Of a stretch of 64,000 nucleotides of DNA, positions 16,743-24,829 are shown one piece after another. The translations under genes were made by a program, and so were the position numbers. Under the pieces are notes generated by a model that was not told the DNA's origin, made no database searches, and worked only from the letters and a program-made list of their open reading frames with translations. Numbering within the stretch: position 1 is the stretch's first letter; the number at the start of each line of letters is the position of its first letter. This DNA comes from DATHTK01 sp035463295 (GTDB lineage Bacteria; Actinomycetota; Rubrobacteria; Rubrobacterales; Rubrobacteraceae), in assembly GCA_035463295.1 (NCBI GenBank), contig DATHTK010000083.1, forward strand, positions 1-64,000, written 5' to 3'.

Positions 16743-16804
16743 CCATAAGATTCGAGCGCGAGCTGTCCAGCCCGAACGAGGTCTTCTCCTCCGGGGGCGA
16801 ACCC

Positions 16805-18130
16805 TTGCCCCTCTACGGGCCGGTGCTCGGCGAGATGGACCGGATGGGGACCGGAGAGTGGGAGCGCAGGGTCCGCCGGGCTCACGGGCGGATGCTCGAG
16901 AGGCAGCGCGAGGTCGGCGTCCCCGAGGGAGACAAGACGCATCCCACGGACTACGTGCCGCGGCTCGTCCCCGCCGCGGACTTCGGGGTCCTGGAGCGTG
17001 GTCTCACCCAGCGGATGCTCGCGATCAATGAGTGGCTGCGGCGCCTGGAGCGCGGTAAGCAGGAGGTCGTGCCCCGCGAGGTCGTAGAGACCAGCTCTCT
17101 CTACGACACCTCCATCCCGAACCGCTTCGGCGACGTCCCGAACCGCCAGATGGGCTTCGACATCGTCGCCGTGGGCGGCGGAGCCGGCGGCTGGGACTAC
17201 CTGGTCATAGAAGACAACGCCAAGATGCCCGTCGGCATCGAGCCCATGAGCCTGATGCGCGAGAGGACCGTCGAAGTGCTCCCCGAGGCCCACGCGGCGC
17301 TCGGGGTGCGCCCTCTCGACGGGCTCCTGGCTCGCTTCGGCGAGGTCTTGCGGGCCGCGTCCGCGGCGTCCGACCCTGCCCTCGCAATCCTATCGACCGG
17401 GCCCGACGACCAGTACTACCTGGATCACAACGTCTTCGCTCACGAGCTCGGTGCCGTCCTCGCCGAGCGCCACGAGGTCGAGATCGACCGCGACGGGTTT
17501 CTCGTGCACAAGGGGAGCGGCCGGCGCCTGGACATCATCTACGAGCGCATCGAGACCGGCAGGATCTACGACGATCTCCCGGGCCTCGTAGAGGCCCAGG
17601 CGTCCGGCAGGGTCCAGACCGTCTTCGCTCCGAACCTCGGCATCGCCGACGACAAGGGCGTCTACCCGTTTATCCCGGAGATGATCCGGACCTACCTCGG
17701 CGAGGAACCCATCCTCCCGAACGCGGAGACCTTCTCTCTTGCCGTCGAGGAAGACCGGCGTCACGTCATGGACCACTTCGACGAACTTGTCGTAAAGAGC
17801 CGCAGCGGCTGGGGCGGCAAGGACGTGCTAATCGCACCGGAAGAGTCGAGGGAGGAGGTCGAGAAGTTCAGGGAACAAGTCGAGGAGAACCCGGTCGAAT
17901 ACGTCGCCCAGACCCTGCTCGATTTCTCGACCCACGTCCTTTGCGAGACGGACGAGAGAGGTTTCCTACTGCGCGACTCCCACGCCGACTACCGCGTGCA
18001 TACCCTCGCCCCCGATGCGGAGACGGTCGAGGTTATCCCCGGAGCCATGACAAGGGTTGCGGCCCCCGGCAGCAAGCTCGTCAACATCTCCAGCGGCGGC
18101 AAAATGAAGGATACCTGGGTACTCGGATAG
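16805..18130 (+). CDS. Circularly permuted type 2 ATP-grasp protein
   Basis: This 441-residue protein matches the stand-alone circularly permuted ATP-grasp family: SLYDTSIPNRFGDVPNRQMGFD, VIEDNAKMPVGIEPM, the IYERIETGRIYD region, FAPNLGIADDKGVYPFIPEM, and the lysine-bearing VVKSRSGWGGKDVLI. ATP-dependent carboxylate-amine ligation of peptide or glutamate-like substrates is expected. The start is uncertain: TTG 16805 is the first usual start, yet protein-like text (FERELSSPNEVFSSGGEP) continues upstream without ATG, GTG or TTG. The usual alpha-E and transglutaminase partners are missing here. Confidence 0.82.
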   Translation: MPLYGPVLGEMDRMGTGEWERRVRRAHGRMLERQREVGVPEGDKTHPTDYVPRLVPAADFGVLERGLTQRMLAINEWLRRLERGKQEVVPREVVETSSLYDTSIPNRFGDVPNRQMGFDIVAVGGGAGGWDYLVIEDNAKMPVGIEPMSLMRERTVEVLPEAHAALGVRPLDGLLARFGEVLRAASAASDPALAILSTGPDDQYYLDHNVFAHELGAVLAERHEVEIDRDGFLVHKGSGRRLDIIYERIETGRIYDDLPGLVEAQASGRVQTVFAPNLGIADDKGVYPFIPEMIRTYLGEEPILPNAETFSLAVEEDRRHVMDHFDELVVKSRSGWGGKDVLIAPEESREEVEKFREQVEENPVEYVAQTLLDFSTHVLCETDERGFLLRDSHADYRVHTLAPDAETVEVIPGAMTRVAAPGSKLVNISSGGKMKDTWVLG

Positions 18131-18290
18131 ACTCGCGCCGAGAGGCACCGCTATGATTTCAGCCCTGTCAGGGAGCACTTGAGATAGGTCGTCGCGGACG
18201 ATAGGGAGCTCGATCCGAAGGTGCCGTAAGCGTATTCTGTCTTGCCTCGAACGGCCTTTGCCGGTAACGAGTCCCAAGCTCGTGCGCGAC

Positions 18291-18316
18291 AAGAGAATAG
18301 GGCGAATGCCCGATGC
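18291..18316 (+). promoter_or_regulatory. Weak copy of the shared upstream motif
   Basis: AGAATAGGGCGAATGCCCGA at 18294-18313 contains the inverted pair GGGC and GCCC and resembles AGAAATAGCCCATATGGGCG at 21455-21474. It lies about 75-90 bases before the ATG of the first hydrolase, the same distance as the better copies. The match is weaker and may be chance. Confidence 0.25.
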
Positions 18317-18385
18317 CATCCTAGCGGCAAGCTGCCATATTCACTCCTACCGGACCATCCGGGAGAGACGGAAGGAGGCAGGACA

Positions 18386-19204
18386 ATGGGCGGTATCGCA
18401 ACGGGCACGACAGAGGCGACTACCGTAGTCTCAAGTGACGGCACCCCGATAGCCTACGAGCGTGGCGGCGAGGGTCCGCCGCTAGTTCTTTTGCACGGGA
18501 CGACCGCCAACCACAGCCGCTGGACCCCAGTCCTGCCGGCGTTCGAGCGGCGCTTCACCGTCTGCGCTATCGATCGGCGCGGTCGAGGCGGGAGCGGCGA
18601 CCCAGACGACTACGCGATAGAACGGGAGTTCGAAGACGTGGCCGCGGTGGTGGACTCCCTCGGGGAGTCGGCTTTCTTGCTGGGCCACTCCTACGGGGCG
18701 CTATGTGCGCTTGAGGCTGCCTTGCTCACCCGCAACGTCCGCAAGCTGGTGCTCTACGAGCCGCCGATGGACGTAACCGGCGAGGGGATCAACCCGCCCG
18801 GGATCGTCGACCGGCTTGAGGCACTGCTTGAGGTGGGTGAGAGGGACGAGGTGGTGGCCACCATGCTGCGCGAGGTTGCCGGGGTGCCGCCCGAGGTGGT
18901 GGAGTACATGCAGTCTTTGCCCGCCTGGCAAGCGCGGGTGGCGGCGGCGCACACGATCCCGCGGGAACTCAGAGCGCCTGAAGCCTATCGGTTCGATCCC
19001 GAGCGGTTCGCAGGTCTTGAGGTGCCGACGCTTCTGCTCATCGGGGGCGACAGCCCAGCTCTCTTCGAGGAGGCCGAAAAGGCTGTGGCCGAAGCGCTGC
19101 CGAACTCCCGTATCGTCGTCATGCCCGGCCAAGGGCACGTGGCGATAGATACTGCGCCCGATCTCTTCACAACCGAGGTTCTCCGTTTCCTGGAAGGTTC
19201 TTAG
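18386..19204 (+). CDS. Alpha/beta hydrolase, copy 1
   Basis: This 272-residue alpha/beta-fold hydrolase has nucleophile S102 in GHSYG, acid D222 in IGGDSP, base H251 in GQGHVA, and the oxyanion HGTT at 37-40. The DRRGRGGSGDP text is typical of the esterase/haloperoxidase-like group. The ATG at 18386 has GGAAGGAGG nine bases upstream. A near-identical second copy lies at 20561-21355, with conserved 3' flanks, so this is one half of a segmental duplication. The substrate is unknown. Confidence 0.88.
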   Translation: MGGIATGTTEATTVVSSDGTPIAYERGGEGPPLVLLHGTTANHSRWTPVLPAFERRFTVCAIDRRGRGGSGDPDDYAIEREFEDVAAVVDSLGESAFLLGHSYGALCALEAALLTRNVRKLVLYEPPMDVTGEGINPPGIVDRLEALLEVGERDEVVATMLREVAGVPPEVVEYMQSLPAWQARVAAAHTIPRELRAPEAYRFDPERFAGLEVPTLLLIGGDSPALFEEAEKAVAEALPNSRIVVMPGQGHVAIDTAPDLFTTEVLRFLEGS

Positions 19205-19442
19205 CGAAGGCTGCGCCATGAGCTCACCAGGCACCGAGATGGCCTTATTCAAGGAGTTGCCTGGAGCTCGACTTTATCCATACCGGTGGAAGTGGCGTGA
19301 GGCTGCCGTCGAGTCGAGAGTCGCGAGCGCCGAAGCCCCGGTTGCATAGAGGGGCCTGAGCGCACGCCGGCCAACCTAACCGCACCCTGAACAGGACGGC
19401 GTTCTCCAACTCAGGACGACGCGGCCCCGAGCTTGTGGGGTC

Positions 19443-19475
19443 TGTTATTCACCCAACCGTGTGGCACGTAGATAG
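19443..19475 (+). repeat. Dispersed intergenic repeat, partial copy
   Basis: GTTATTCACCCAACCGTGTG and the following CACGTAGAT match the left end of the copy at 23334. A fainter copy (TTATCCATACCGGTGGAAGT) lies at 19274-19293. Members of this family sit between genes from 19.2 to 24.5 kb. Confidence 0.45.
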
Positions 19476-19495
19476 CGAGCTAGAGGAGAATCTCC

Positions 19496-20417
19496 ATGGC
19501 AACAACCAAGACGACGCGGCGAGGAGGCATGAGCTTCAGAACACTTGGCCTATTCTTCGCTCTCACGTTCGGGTTGTCCTGGAGGTCATCGTACTCTATA
19601 TTCTCTTCACTGCCCCGATCAAGGCGATCTTCGGCGAACTAGACTACGCGAACCCCGTGTACATCCTGGCGGTGTACGGATCGGGGATCGTCGGTGTCTT
19701 GCTGGTCTGGCGATACTACGGCATTAAGGGCCTGGGCAGCTTCTTCCGGCGCCTCACACTGGTGCGGATGCCTGCCGCCTGGTGGGTGTTCTTGGTGATC
19801 GGCATACCCGCTCTCTTCTACCTGGGTGCAATCATCACGGGGACCTTCACAGACCGCTTCCCGTTCTCGACCTGGTACGGTGTGCTGTTAGCGTTGGTGC
19901 CTGCGCTGTTCATCGGTCCCATCGAGGAGTTCGGCTGGTGCGGCGTGGCACTGCCTCTTCTCCAGCGCCGGTTCGCGCCGCTGTGGGCGGGCTTGATCCT
20001 GGGTGTGATCTGGGGCCTGTGGCGTGTGCTGGTATTCCTTCTGAGCGGAACCCCGCAGAGTTCCTGGTCGTTCGGCCCGTTCTTCATCGGGGCCATGGCG
20101 CTCTCAGTCATCATGACGCCGACGTTCAACGCGGCGCGGGGCAGCATCCTCATCGCGGTCTTGTTCCCTTCCAGCTGAACTGCCCGGCATGGCCTGATGC
20201 CCAGCCCTGGGACAACCTCATGTTCGGCATCGTTGCTGTACTCATCGTGGTGCTGAATCGAAGGACGATGTTGACCCGCGAAGGGGCTGTGATCGAGGTA
20301 CTCATGCCCGGAGAAGAAGAAGGCAGCCGTTCAACCCCTAAGTGGGAAACGCGAGCAGATAAGCGAGTGCGAAGAGCGCCAGCGCGTGCGCCTAAGGCAA
20401 TTCGTTGGGAGGCATGA
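19496..20417 (+). pseudogene. CPBP-family intramembrane protease, frameshifted twice
   Basis: The reading starts at ATG 19496 (MATTKTTRRGGMSFRTLGLF), with AGAGGAG nine bases upstream. It moves to another frame at about 19577-19600 and again at about 20165; each shift equals loss of one base. The three pieces together make a multi-span CPBP (Abi) protease ending near MPGEEE. The usual EExxxRG motif reads EEFGWCG and the WxxWH motif reads WGLWR, so catalytic residues are also altered. Decay is favoured over sequencing error because of these substitutions. It sits between the two hydrolase copies. Confidence 0.7.
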
Positions 20418-20432
20418 TAGAAGAGTCGTGTT

Positions 20433-20482
20433 CCTCTATTCACCCAAGCTCGTAGAAGTGGTGTTCTCCGAAGTTTGCGTAG
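20433..20482 (+). repeat. Dispersed intergenic repeat copy
   Basis: CTCTATTCACCCAAGCTCGT, then AGAAGTGGTGTTCTCCGAAG, matches copies at 21901, 23334 and 24366. It lies between the CPBP relic and the second hydrolase. Confidence 0.5.
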
Positions 20483-20560
20483 GGCGTGGCCTAGTGGCAT
20501 CATGCCTACGGTGGAAAGGTTTTCCCGCTCCGAACTTGGCGGGTTAGGAAGGAGGGTGTC

Positions 20561-21355
20561 ATCTCCACGGAGATCATCACGTCCTTAGACGGCACGCCTA
20601 TCGCTTACTGGCGTAGCGGGGAGGGACCGCCGCTCGTGCTGGTTCACGGGACGGCCGCCGACCACAACCGGTGGGCTCCCGTTCTGCCGGCGTTCGAGCA
20701 CCAATTGACCGTCTGCGCCGTCGATCGGCGTGGGCGCGGTGGAAGCGGCGACCCAGACGACTACGCTATTGATCGTGAGTTTGAGGATGTGGCCGCGGTG
20801 GTCGACTCCCTTGAGGAGTCGGCGATCTTGTTGGGCCACTCCTACGGAGCGTTGTGCGCGCTGGAGGGTGCGCTACTCACCCGCAACGTCCGAAAGTTAG
20901 TGCTCTACGATCCAGGGATCGAGGTGGCGGACGAGGAGATCTACCCGCCCGAAGTCATCGAGCGGCTCGAGGAGCTGCTCGATAGAGGAGATCGAGACGG
21001 GGTGGTGGCAACCACGATGCGCGAGGTCGCCGGGCTGCCACCCGAAACGGTGGAGTACATGCGCTCCCAGCCCGCCTGGCAAGCGCGCGTAGACGCGGCG
21101 CACACGATCCCGCGGGAACTGCGAGCGGTCAAGGCCTATGGGCTCGATCCCGAGCGGTTCGCAGAACTTGGGGTGCCGACGCTTGTGTTGAGCGGAGGCG
21201 ATAGCCCATCCGCTCTCAGGAAGGCAGGGGAGGCGGTGGACGAGGCGCTAGCCGACTCTCGTATCGTCGTTATGCCCGGGCAGGGGCACGCGGCGATGGA
21301 CACTGGGACCGAACTCTTCACAACCGAGGTTCTCCGTTTTCTGGAAGGTCCTTAG
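20561..21355 (+). CDS. Alpha/beta hydrolase, copy 2, without a normal start codon
   Basis: This copy closely resembles the hydrolase at 18386-19204 throughout (GHSYGALCALE, DRRGRGGSGDPDDYAI, GQGHAAMD), with the catalytic triad intact. A strong SD, AAGGAGGG (20549-20556), is followed five bases later not by ATG but by ATC (20561), in frame with ISTEIITSLDGTPIAY. The first standard start, GTG 20636, would remove the first beta strands. So the gene is either started at ATC or has lost its start and is silent. The 80 bases after the stop also match those after copy 1. Confidence 0.7.
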   Translation: MSTEIITSLDGTPIAYWRSGEGPPLVLVHGTAADHNRWAPVLPAFEHQLTVCAVDRRGRGGSGDPDDYAIDREFEDVAAVVDSLEESAILLGHSYGALCALEGALLTRNVRKLVLYDPGIEVADEEIYPPEVIERLEELLDRGDRDGVVATTMREVAGLPPETVEYMRSQPAWQARVDAAHTIPRELRAVKAYGLDPERFAELGVPTLVLSGGDSPSALRKAGEAVDEALADSRIVVMPGQGHAAMDTGTELFTTEVLRFLEGP

Positions 21356-21461
21356 AGAGGGCTCCGCCACAAGCTCACCGGGTACCGAGAGGACCTTATT
21401 CAAGGAGTTGCCTGGAGGTGGTAGCTTCTCGGAAATTCGTTTGCATGAACACCCAGAAATA

Positions 21462-21473
21462 GCCCATATGGGC
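21462..21473 (+). promoter_or_regulatory. Shared upstream motif, copy 1 (perfect palindrome)
   Basis: GCCCATATGGGC is a perfect 12-base palindrome. The wider CACCCAGAAATAGCCCATAT, then GGGCGATG, aligns with the regions upstream of the LuxR and second CPBP genes. It is 79 bases before the ATG at 21552. A dimeric regulator site is the simplest reading. Confidence 0.5.
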
Positions 21474-21551
21474 GATGCGTCACGTTTCCAACTCTTGTTA
21501 CGTTGGGCGCAAACGCTCCGTGGGGGAGCGTGGAAGAAGGAGGTTGCGCTT

Positions 21552-21818
21552 ATGGTGAGGCGCATCATCTTGATGGTTGCGGTGGCGTTGATGATGGCGT
21601 TGATGGTGGCTCTAGCAGGGGCTGCTTCCGCTACCATCCATCCGTTGGCAAAGATGGAGTGTGCCAACGAGAATGCATCGGAGGTAGTGCAGACCCAGGA
21701 CCCGCCAGGCCTGACCGGCCAGAGCCAAGGTAAGCCACCAAACAACCCCGTAGGCGGGACTATCGCGCAGCCGGTTTTCCAGGCATCACCGAACGCCCTC
21801 AAAGACGAAGGGTGCTAG
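21552..21818 (+). CDS. Small secreted protein
   Basis: This 88-residue protein has a signal peptide: charged MVRRI, then hydrophobic ILMVAVALMMALMVALAG, with probable cleavage after ASA near residue 27. The mature part is about 60 residues, Pro/Gln/Asn-rich, with two cysteines (C37 and the last residue C88). The ATG has AAGGAGG nine bases upstream. A perfect hairpin terminator follows. No family is recognised; a secreted peptide or small wall protein is possible. It shares the upstream motif with the LuxR and CPBP genes. Confidence 0.65.
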   Translation: MVRRIILMVAVALMMALMVALAGAASATIHPLAKMECANENASEVVQTQDPPGLTGQSQGKPPNNPVGGTIAQPVFQASPNALKDEGC

Positions 21819-21866
21819 AGAGACACCGCAAGCGAAGGAGTAGGCAACTCCGAAATAGCATGCGAA

Positions 21867-21890
21867 GGGAGGAGGCTATAGCCTCCTCCC
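21867..21890 (+). terminator. Perfect-palindrome terminator
   Basis: GGGAGGAGGCTA (21867-21878) and TAGCCTCCTCCC (21879-21890) are fully complementary and are followed by TTTCC. It ends the small secreted-protein transcript. Confidence 0.65.
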
Positions 21891-21900
21891 TTTCCAGCTT

Positions 21901-21960
21901 CTCTTATTCACCGAAGCTCGTGGAAGTATAGAAATTCTCGGAAGTCCGCATAGCCCCGGT
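21901..21960 (+). repeat. Dispersed intergenic repeat copy
   Basis: CTCTTATTCACCGAAGCTCG and TGGAAGTATAGAAATTCTCG followed by GAAGTCCGCATAGCCCCGGT form the longest copy. The GCATAGCCCCGGTC end recurs at 24423-24436. The rest of 21961-22070 shows no gene. Confidence 0.55.
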
Positions 21961-22070
21961 CAAGTACCCGTGAGCATCTGCCCTTCTGGCACTCTCCTCT
22001 CCCTGGAGGACCGGGGCCGTCTGGGCCGAGGCGAAGCGTCGTAGATTCGTGCGTGAGCCTTGTCTACTTT

Positions 22071-22101
22071 TTGAAACACTTGTAGCTTTTTGTGGTATAG
22101 T
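22071..22101 (+). promoter_or_regulatory. Probable promoter of the LuxR-type gene
   Basis: TTGAAA (22071-22076) and TATAGT (22096-22101) are 19 bases apart, slightly long. The local sequence is unusually AT-rich. A start near 22108 would give a 190-base leader containing an 8-bp hairpin (22128-22135 with 22148-22155) and the shared motif. Confidence 0.45.
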
Positions 22102-22194
22102 GTGGTTGTGGAAGACGGTCTTAGGTCGAATGGGGTGGACGACCTCCCCCCATTCACGAGTGAGTGCTCGATCTTGTTAGCAATCACAAAGATA

Positions 22195-22210
22195 CGCCGT
22201 ATGGGGGATA
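22195..22210 (+). promoter_or_regulatory. Shared upstream motif, copy 2
   Basis: CGCCGTATGGGGGATA, preceded by CACAAAGATA, aligns with CGTCATATGGGGGATG at 23441. It is about 90 bases before the ATG of the LuxR-type regulator, so autoregulation is possible. Confidence 0.45.
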
Positions 22211-22299
22211 CGCTGCCCCCTTAGCGGCATTAGGCTACTTCGGTAAGCAGCTGCAGAGCGTTTGCGTAGCCCCATGCACAGTAAGAGTTCAGGAGGAGT

Positions 22300-23298
22300 A
22301 TGAGACAGGAATTCACTACAGGACTACGGTGCGCAAACGGAGCGAACTGCGTCTCTTATGCTGCCTTGGGAGAACCCTCCAAGTTGTCTCACGGCAATCC
22401 GACTCCGAGGTGTTTCGCTTGCGAGGAACACCGCATAGTCTTGGAGACGGAATCGGCGGCCGCGAAGCTGATGGCCGGCAAGAAGCAAGACTCCCTTGAA
22501 GGGAGACAAGGTGAACGGCGTAGAGCGTCATCGCTCGTCTGCAAACGTGGGATGCAATCCGCACACACGTCGGAGGATCACTACCGTGCACGCAGGCGGG
22601 CGCGGTCGCACCTAGAGGTGGTGGATGCCCAGCCAGAGCGGGCCGAAGCGGACCCTGTGATATCACTGGCCCAGACCGGGCGTGCAAGAGATGAGCGCGA
22701 GCCCTCAGGTCTTATCTGGCTTCGGTGTGAGCTCCCCTGCTCGGTAGTGACGCTCGGCCTAAAGTTAGCTTTGGAGAAGGCGCGGACGCAGCAGGTGTAT
22801 ACTGGGCCATCTCGTCCGAAGACCGCGCCTTCGAGCATCATACTCTGCACAAACGGCGTCGCCACCGCCTCCGAGGGGGTGAAGGAACTCCGGGATTTGT
22901 ACCCGGACAGTTCGATCCTGGTTTTTGGTGTGTACGCGGACCTGTCGCTCGCGAAGGTGGCCCTCAGGAGCGGGGCTCGCGGCTTCATGCACACGGGCAT
23001 GAGCGCGCAGCAAATAGTCAGGGCCGTCGAAGTGGCCGCGAAGGGTGAGCTCGTTCTTCCCAGGGCTTTGCTAGAGGCCTTTATATTGAACGAAGAGCAG
23101 GTGGAACTCGGCGCGCTCTCCATCCGCCAGGGAGAGGTCGTAGGCCTTGTTGTCGAGGCGTTGACCAACGCTCAGATAGCCAAGCGCCTACATCTAGCCG
23201 AGTCCACCGTCAAGCAGCACTTGCGCGCCTCCTACAAGATCCTCGGTGTGTCCAATCGCACCGAGGCTATGAATCTCCTTCGAACCTCCCACGCTTAG
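22300..23298 (+). CDS. LuxR-type regulator with N-terminal Cys knuckle and aspartate-less receiver
   Basis: This is a 332-residue protein. Residues 11-41 hold C11, C17, C38 and C41 (RCANGANC and RCFACEEH), a zinc-knuckle-like set. A charged region runs to about 130. Residues about 145-255 resemble the receiver fold (KELRDLYPDSSILVFGVYAD, RSGARGFMHTG), but the phospho-aspartate strand reads SIILCTNG, so normal phosphorylation is unlikely. The last 60 residues are a LuxR/GerE helix-turn-helix (EALTNAQIAKRLHLAESTVKQHL). ATG 22300 has AGGAGGAG immediately upstream. It may control its neighbours through the shared motif. Confidence 0.78.
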   Translation: MRQEFTTGLRCANGANCVSYAALGEPSKLSHGNPTPRCFACEEHRIVLETESAAAKLMAGKKQDSLEGRQGERRRASSLVCKRGMQSAHTSEDHYRARRRARSHLEVVDAQPERAEADPVISLAQTGRARDEREPSGLIWLRCELPCSVVTLGLKLALEKARTQQVYTGPSRPKTAPSSIILCTNGVATASEGVKELRDLYPDSSILVFGVYADLSLAKVALRSGARGFMHTGMSAQQIVRAVEVAAKGELVLPRALLEAFILNEEQVELGALSIRQGEVVGLVVEALTNAQIAKRLHLAESTVKQHLRASYKILGVSNRTEAMNLLRTSHA

Positions 23299-23333
23299 TA
23301 GTGTAGGGAGGTGGCGGGGCCCTTCTTCTTACC

Positions 23334-23380
23334 CTTATTCACCCAACCGCGTGGAAGTAGATGAATTCTGCGAACTTCGC
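23334..23380 (+). repeat. Dispersed intergenic repeat copy
   Basis: CTTATTCACCCAACCGCGTG and GAAGTAGATGAATTCTGCGA form the clearest consensus copy, between the LuxR-type gene and the second CPBP gene. Confidence 0.55.
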
Positions 23381-23440
23381 CTTTATCGGGTTCTCGGAGG
23401 TTCGCTATTCGCTAGCAACGCTCTAGGAACACCAAGAATA

Positions 23441-23456
23441 CGTCATATGGGGGATG
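23441..23456 (+). promoter_or_regulatory. Shared upstream motif, copy 3
   Basis: CGTCATATGGGGGATG, preceded by AACACCAAGAATA, aligns with copies at 21462 and 22195. It is 95 bases before the ATG of the CPBP gene. Confidence 0.45.
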
Positions 23457-23550
23457 TGACAAGGGGAGCAAAGCCGCTACAGTGCCCGCGTAAGCTGACT
23501 ATAGGCGGGGCTGGCGAGTTCCGCCCTTCATGAACGGAGGGCCGTTCACC

Positions 23551-24315
23551 ATGACGCTCCCGCCCCAGCAAGAACGCTCACGGTACGCGTACGTGAGGCA
23601 GTACTCCCTCGCTCAGATCCTCGCGGTGTGGGCCGCAGTCGCCATCCCGATGGCCGTTCTTGCGTGGGTCGTTGCTCCCCTGCTCGGCGGGGGCGAGGCA
23701 GCATTCATTAAGACCGTACTGCTGTGCCTCACTGCGGGGCTCATCTGGCAGTTCGTTCTGACCCTGATCCTCGTTAGGCGCGAGCAGGGAACCCTTCGCT
23801 TCTCGCGCGTGCGGGATGCCCTCTGGCTGCTCTCGCCCCGCGATCCGAGGAGCGGCCGTGTGGGTGGGAGGGTCTGGTTGTGGGTGATCCCCTTCGTCGT
23901 CCTCTTCGGCCTCTGGGAGTTCTTGGGCTTCGATATCACCGGACCCGCCAGCCACGACTTCGCCCTGTTCCTGGACACCAGTGGCGAGGAGTTCTTCAGC
24001 GGAAACTGGGGATGGTTCGCGGTGATAGTCGTGCAATTGGTCTTCGTCTCGTTCCTCGGCGAGGACCTGCTCTTCCGTGGGCTTCTGCTGCCGCGAATGC
24101 GGGGCGTCTTCGGGAGGGGCGATTTCGTCGCCAACGGGGTGCTGTTCGCCTTCTACCATCTGCACCAGCCGTGGTCGATCCCCGCCTCCCTGGCGGACAT
24201 CGTCATTACCGCCTATCCTACGCGGCGGTGGCAGAGCGTGTGGATGAGCGTTATCGTCCACTCGGCTCAGAGCGTCTTCGTCTACTTCATCGTCCTCACC
24301 CTCGTGCTTAGCTGA
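23551..24315 (+). CDS. CPBP-family intramembrane metalloprotease
   Basis: This 254-residue protein has about six to eight membrane helices. The CPBP motifs are present: EDLLFRG (glutamates and arginine of motif 1), FAFYHLHQP (motif 2 histidine) and HSAQS near the C-terminus. Bacterial members process membrane substrates or protect against bacteriocins. ATG 23551 has CGGAGGG ten bases upstream; ATG 23530 lacks an SD. Unlike the relic at 19496-20417, this copy is intact. Its location after the LuxR-type gene with the same upstream motif suggests joint control. Confidence 0.78.
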   Translation: MTLPPQQERSRYAYVRQYSLAQILAVWAAVAIPMAVLAWVVAPLLGGGEAAFIKTVLLCLTAGLIWQFVLTLILVRREQGTLRFSRVRDALWLLSPRDPRSGRVGGRVWLWVIPFVVLFGLWEFLGFDITGPASHDFALFLDTSGEEFFSGNWGWFAVIVVQLVFVSFLGEDLLFRGLLLPRMRGVFGRGDFVANGVLFAFYHLHQPWSIPASLADIVITAYPTRRWQSVWMSVIVHSAQSVFVYFIVLTLVLS

Positions 24316-24365
24316 GATCTGCACCCACGTAACACCCACTCTTTCGGGGACGTCCTGCCCCGATG

Positions 24366-24437
24366 GGTTATCCACCGAGGTGCTTGGAAGGCGTGTTCTC
24401 GGAGGTCCCTATCCAGGATCTCGCATAGCCCCGGTCC
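24366..24437 (+). repeat. Dispersed intergenic repeat copy
   Basis: GGTTATCCACCGAGGTGCTT and GGAAGGCGTGTTCTCGGAGG, then GCATAGCCCCGGTCC at 24423-24437, match the copy at 21901-21960 with an insertion in the middle. It marks the right edge of the repeat-bearing region. Confidence 0.5.
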
Positions 24438-24706
24438 AATAGGCCCAGAATCGCCGCAACAATCCCCCCTCTGTTGAACCGGGGCGCACTAGATGTTGTG
24501 GTGCTGGATAGATATGCGCCGAGGTGCATCACTTGGGCCTCACTGGCATCACCTGATAGCGCAGCTGCTCCAGCTCCACCTGGATCTCTGTGGCGCAGAA
24601 CCGGATCTTCGGTGCGTTGCAGTTTCGTTTATCACGCGCACGCGTGTGGTTGCTCCTTTCCCTACCTTTGGGATTGGTCGATTGGCCGTCTCTCGGGCCG
24701 AGCATG

Positions 24707-24819
24707 GGAGCGCAGCCACAGCGAGACGTACGTAGGCTGCATCGTCTCCGCAACACCCTTATCGGTTATTCGTTGAGGGCTCGCAGATCGGTCTCCTCCC
24801 TCAGCTTGGCGGAGAAGGT
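24707..24819 (-). pseudogene. Remnant of a sensor-type membrane protein
   Basis: On the minus strand, TFSAKLREETDLRALNE runs into a stop, and in another frame GVAETMQPTYVSLWLRS follows. From memory, actinobacterial membrane sensor proteins carry a continuous version (AKLREETDLDALSDDLVG, then VRETMQPAHVSLWLR). This stretch therefore looks like a frameshifted scrap of that region. It has no start or SD. The rest of 24438-24706 shows no supported gene. Confidence 0.5.
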
Positions 24820-24829
24820 CTTAGGGACA

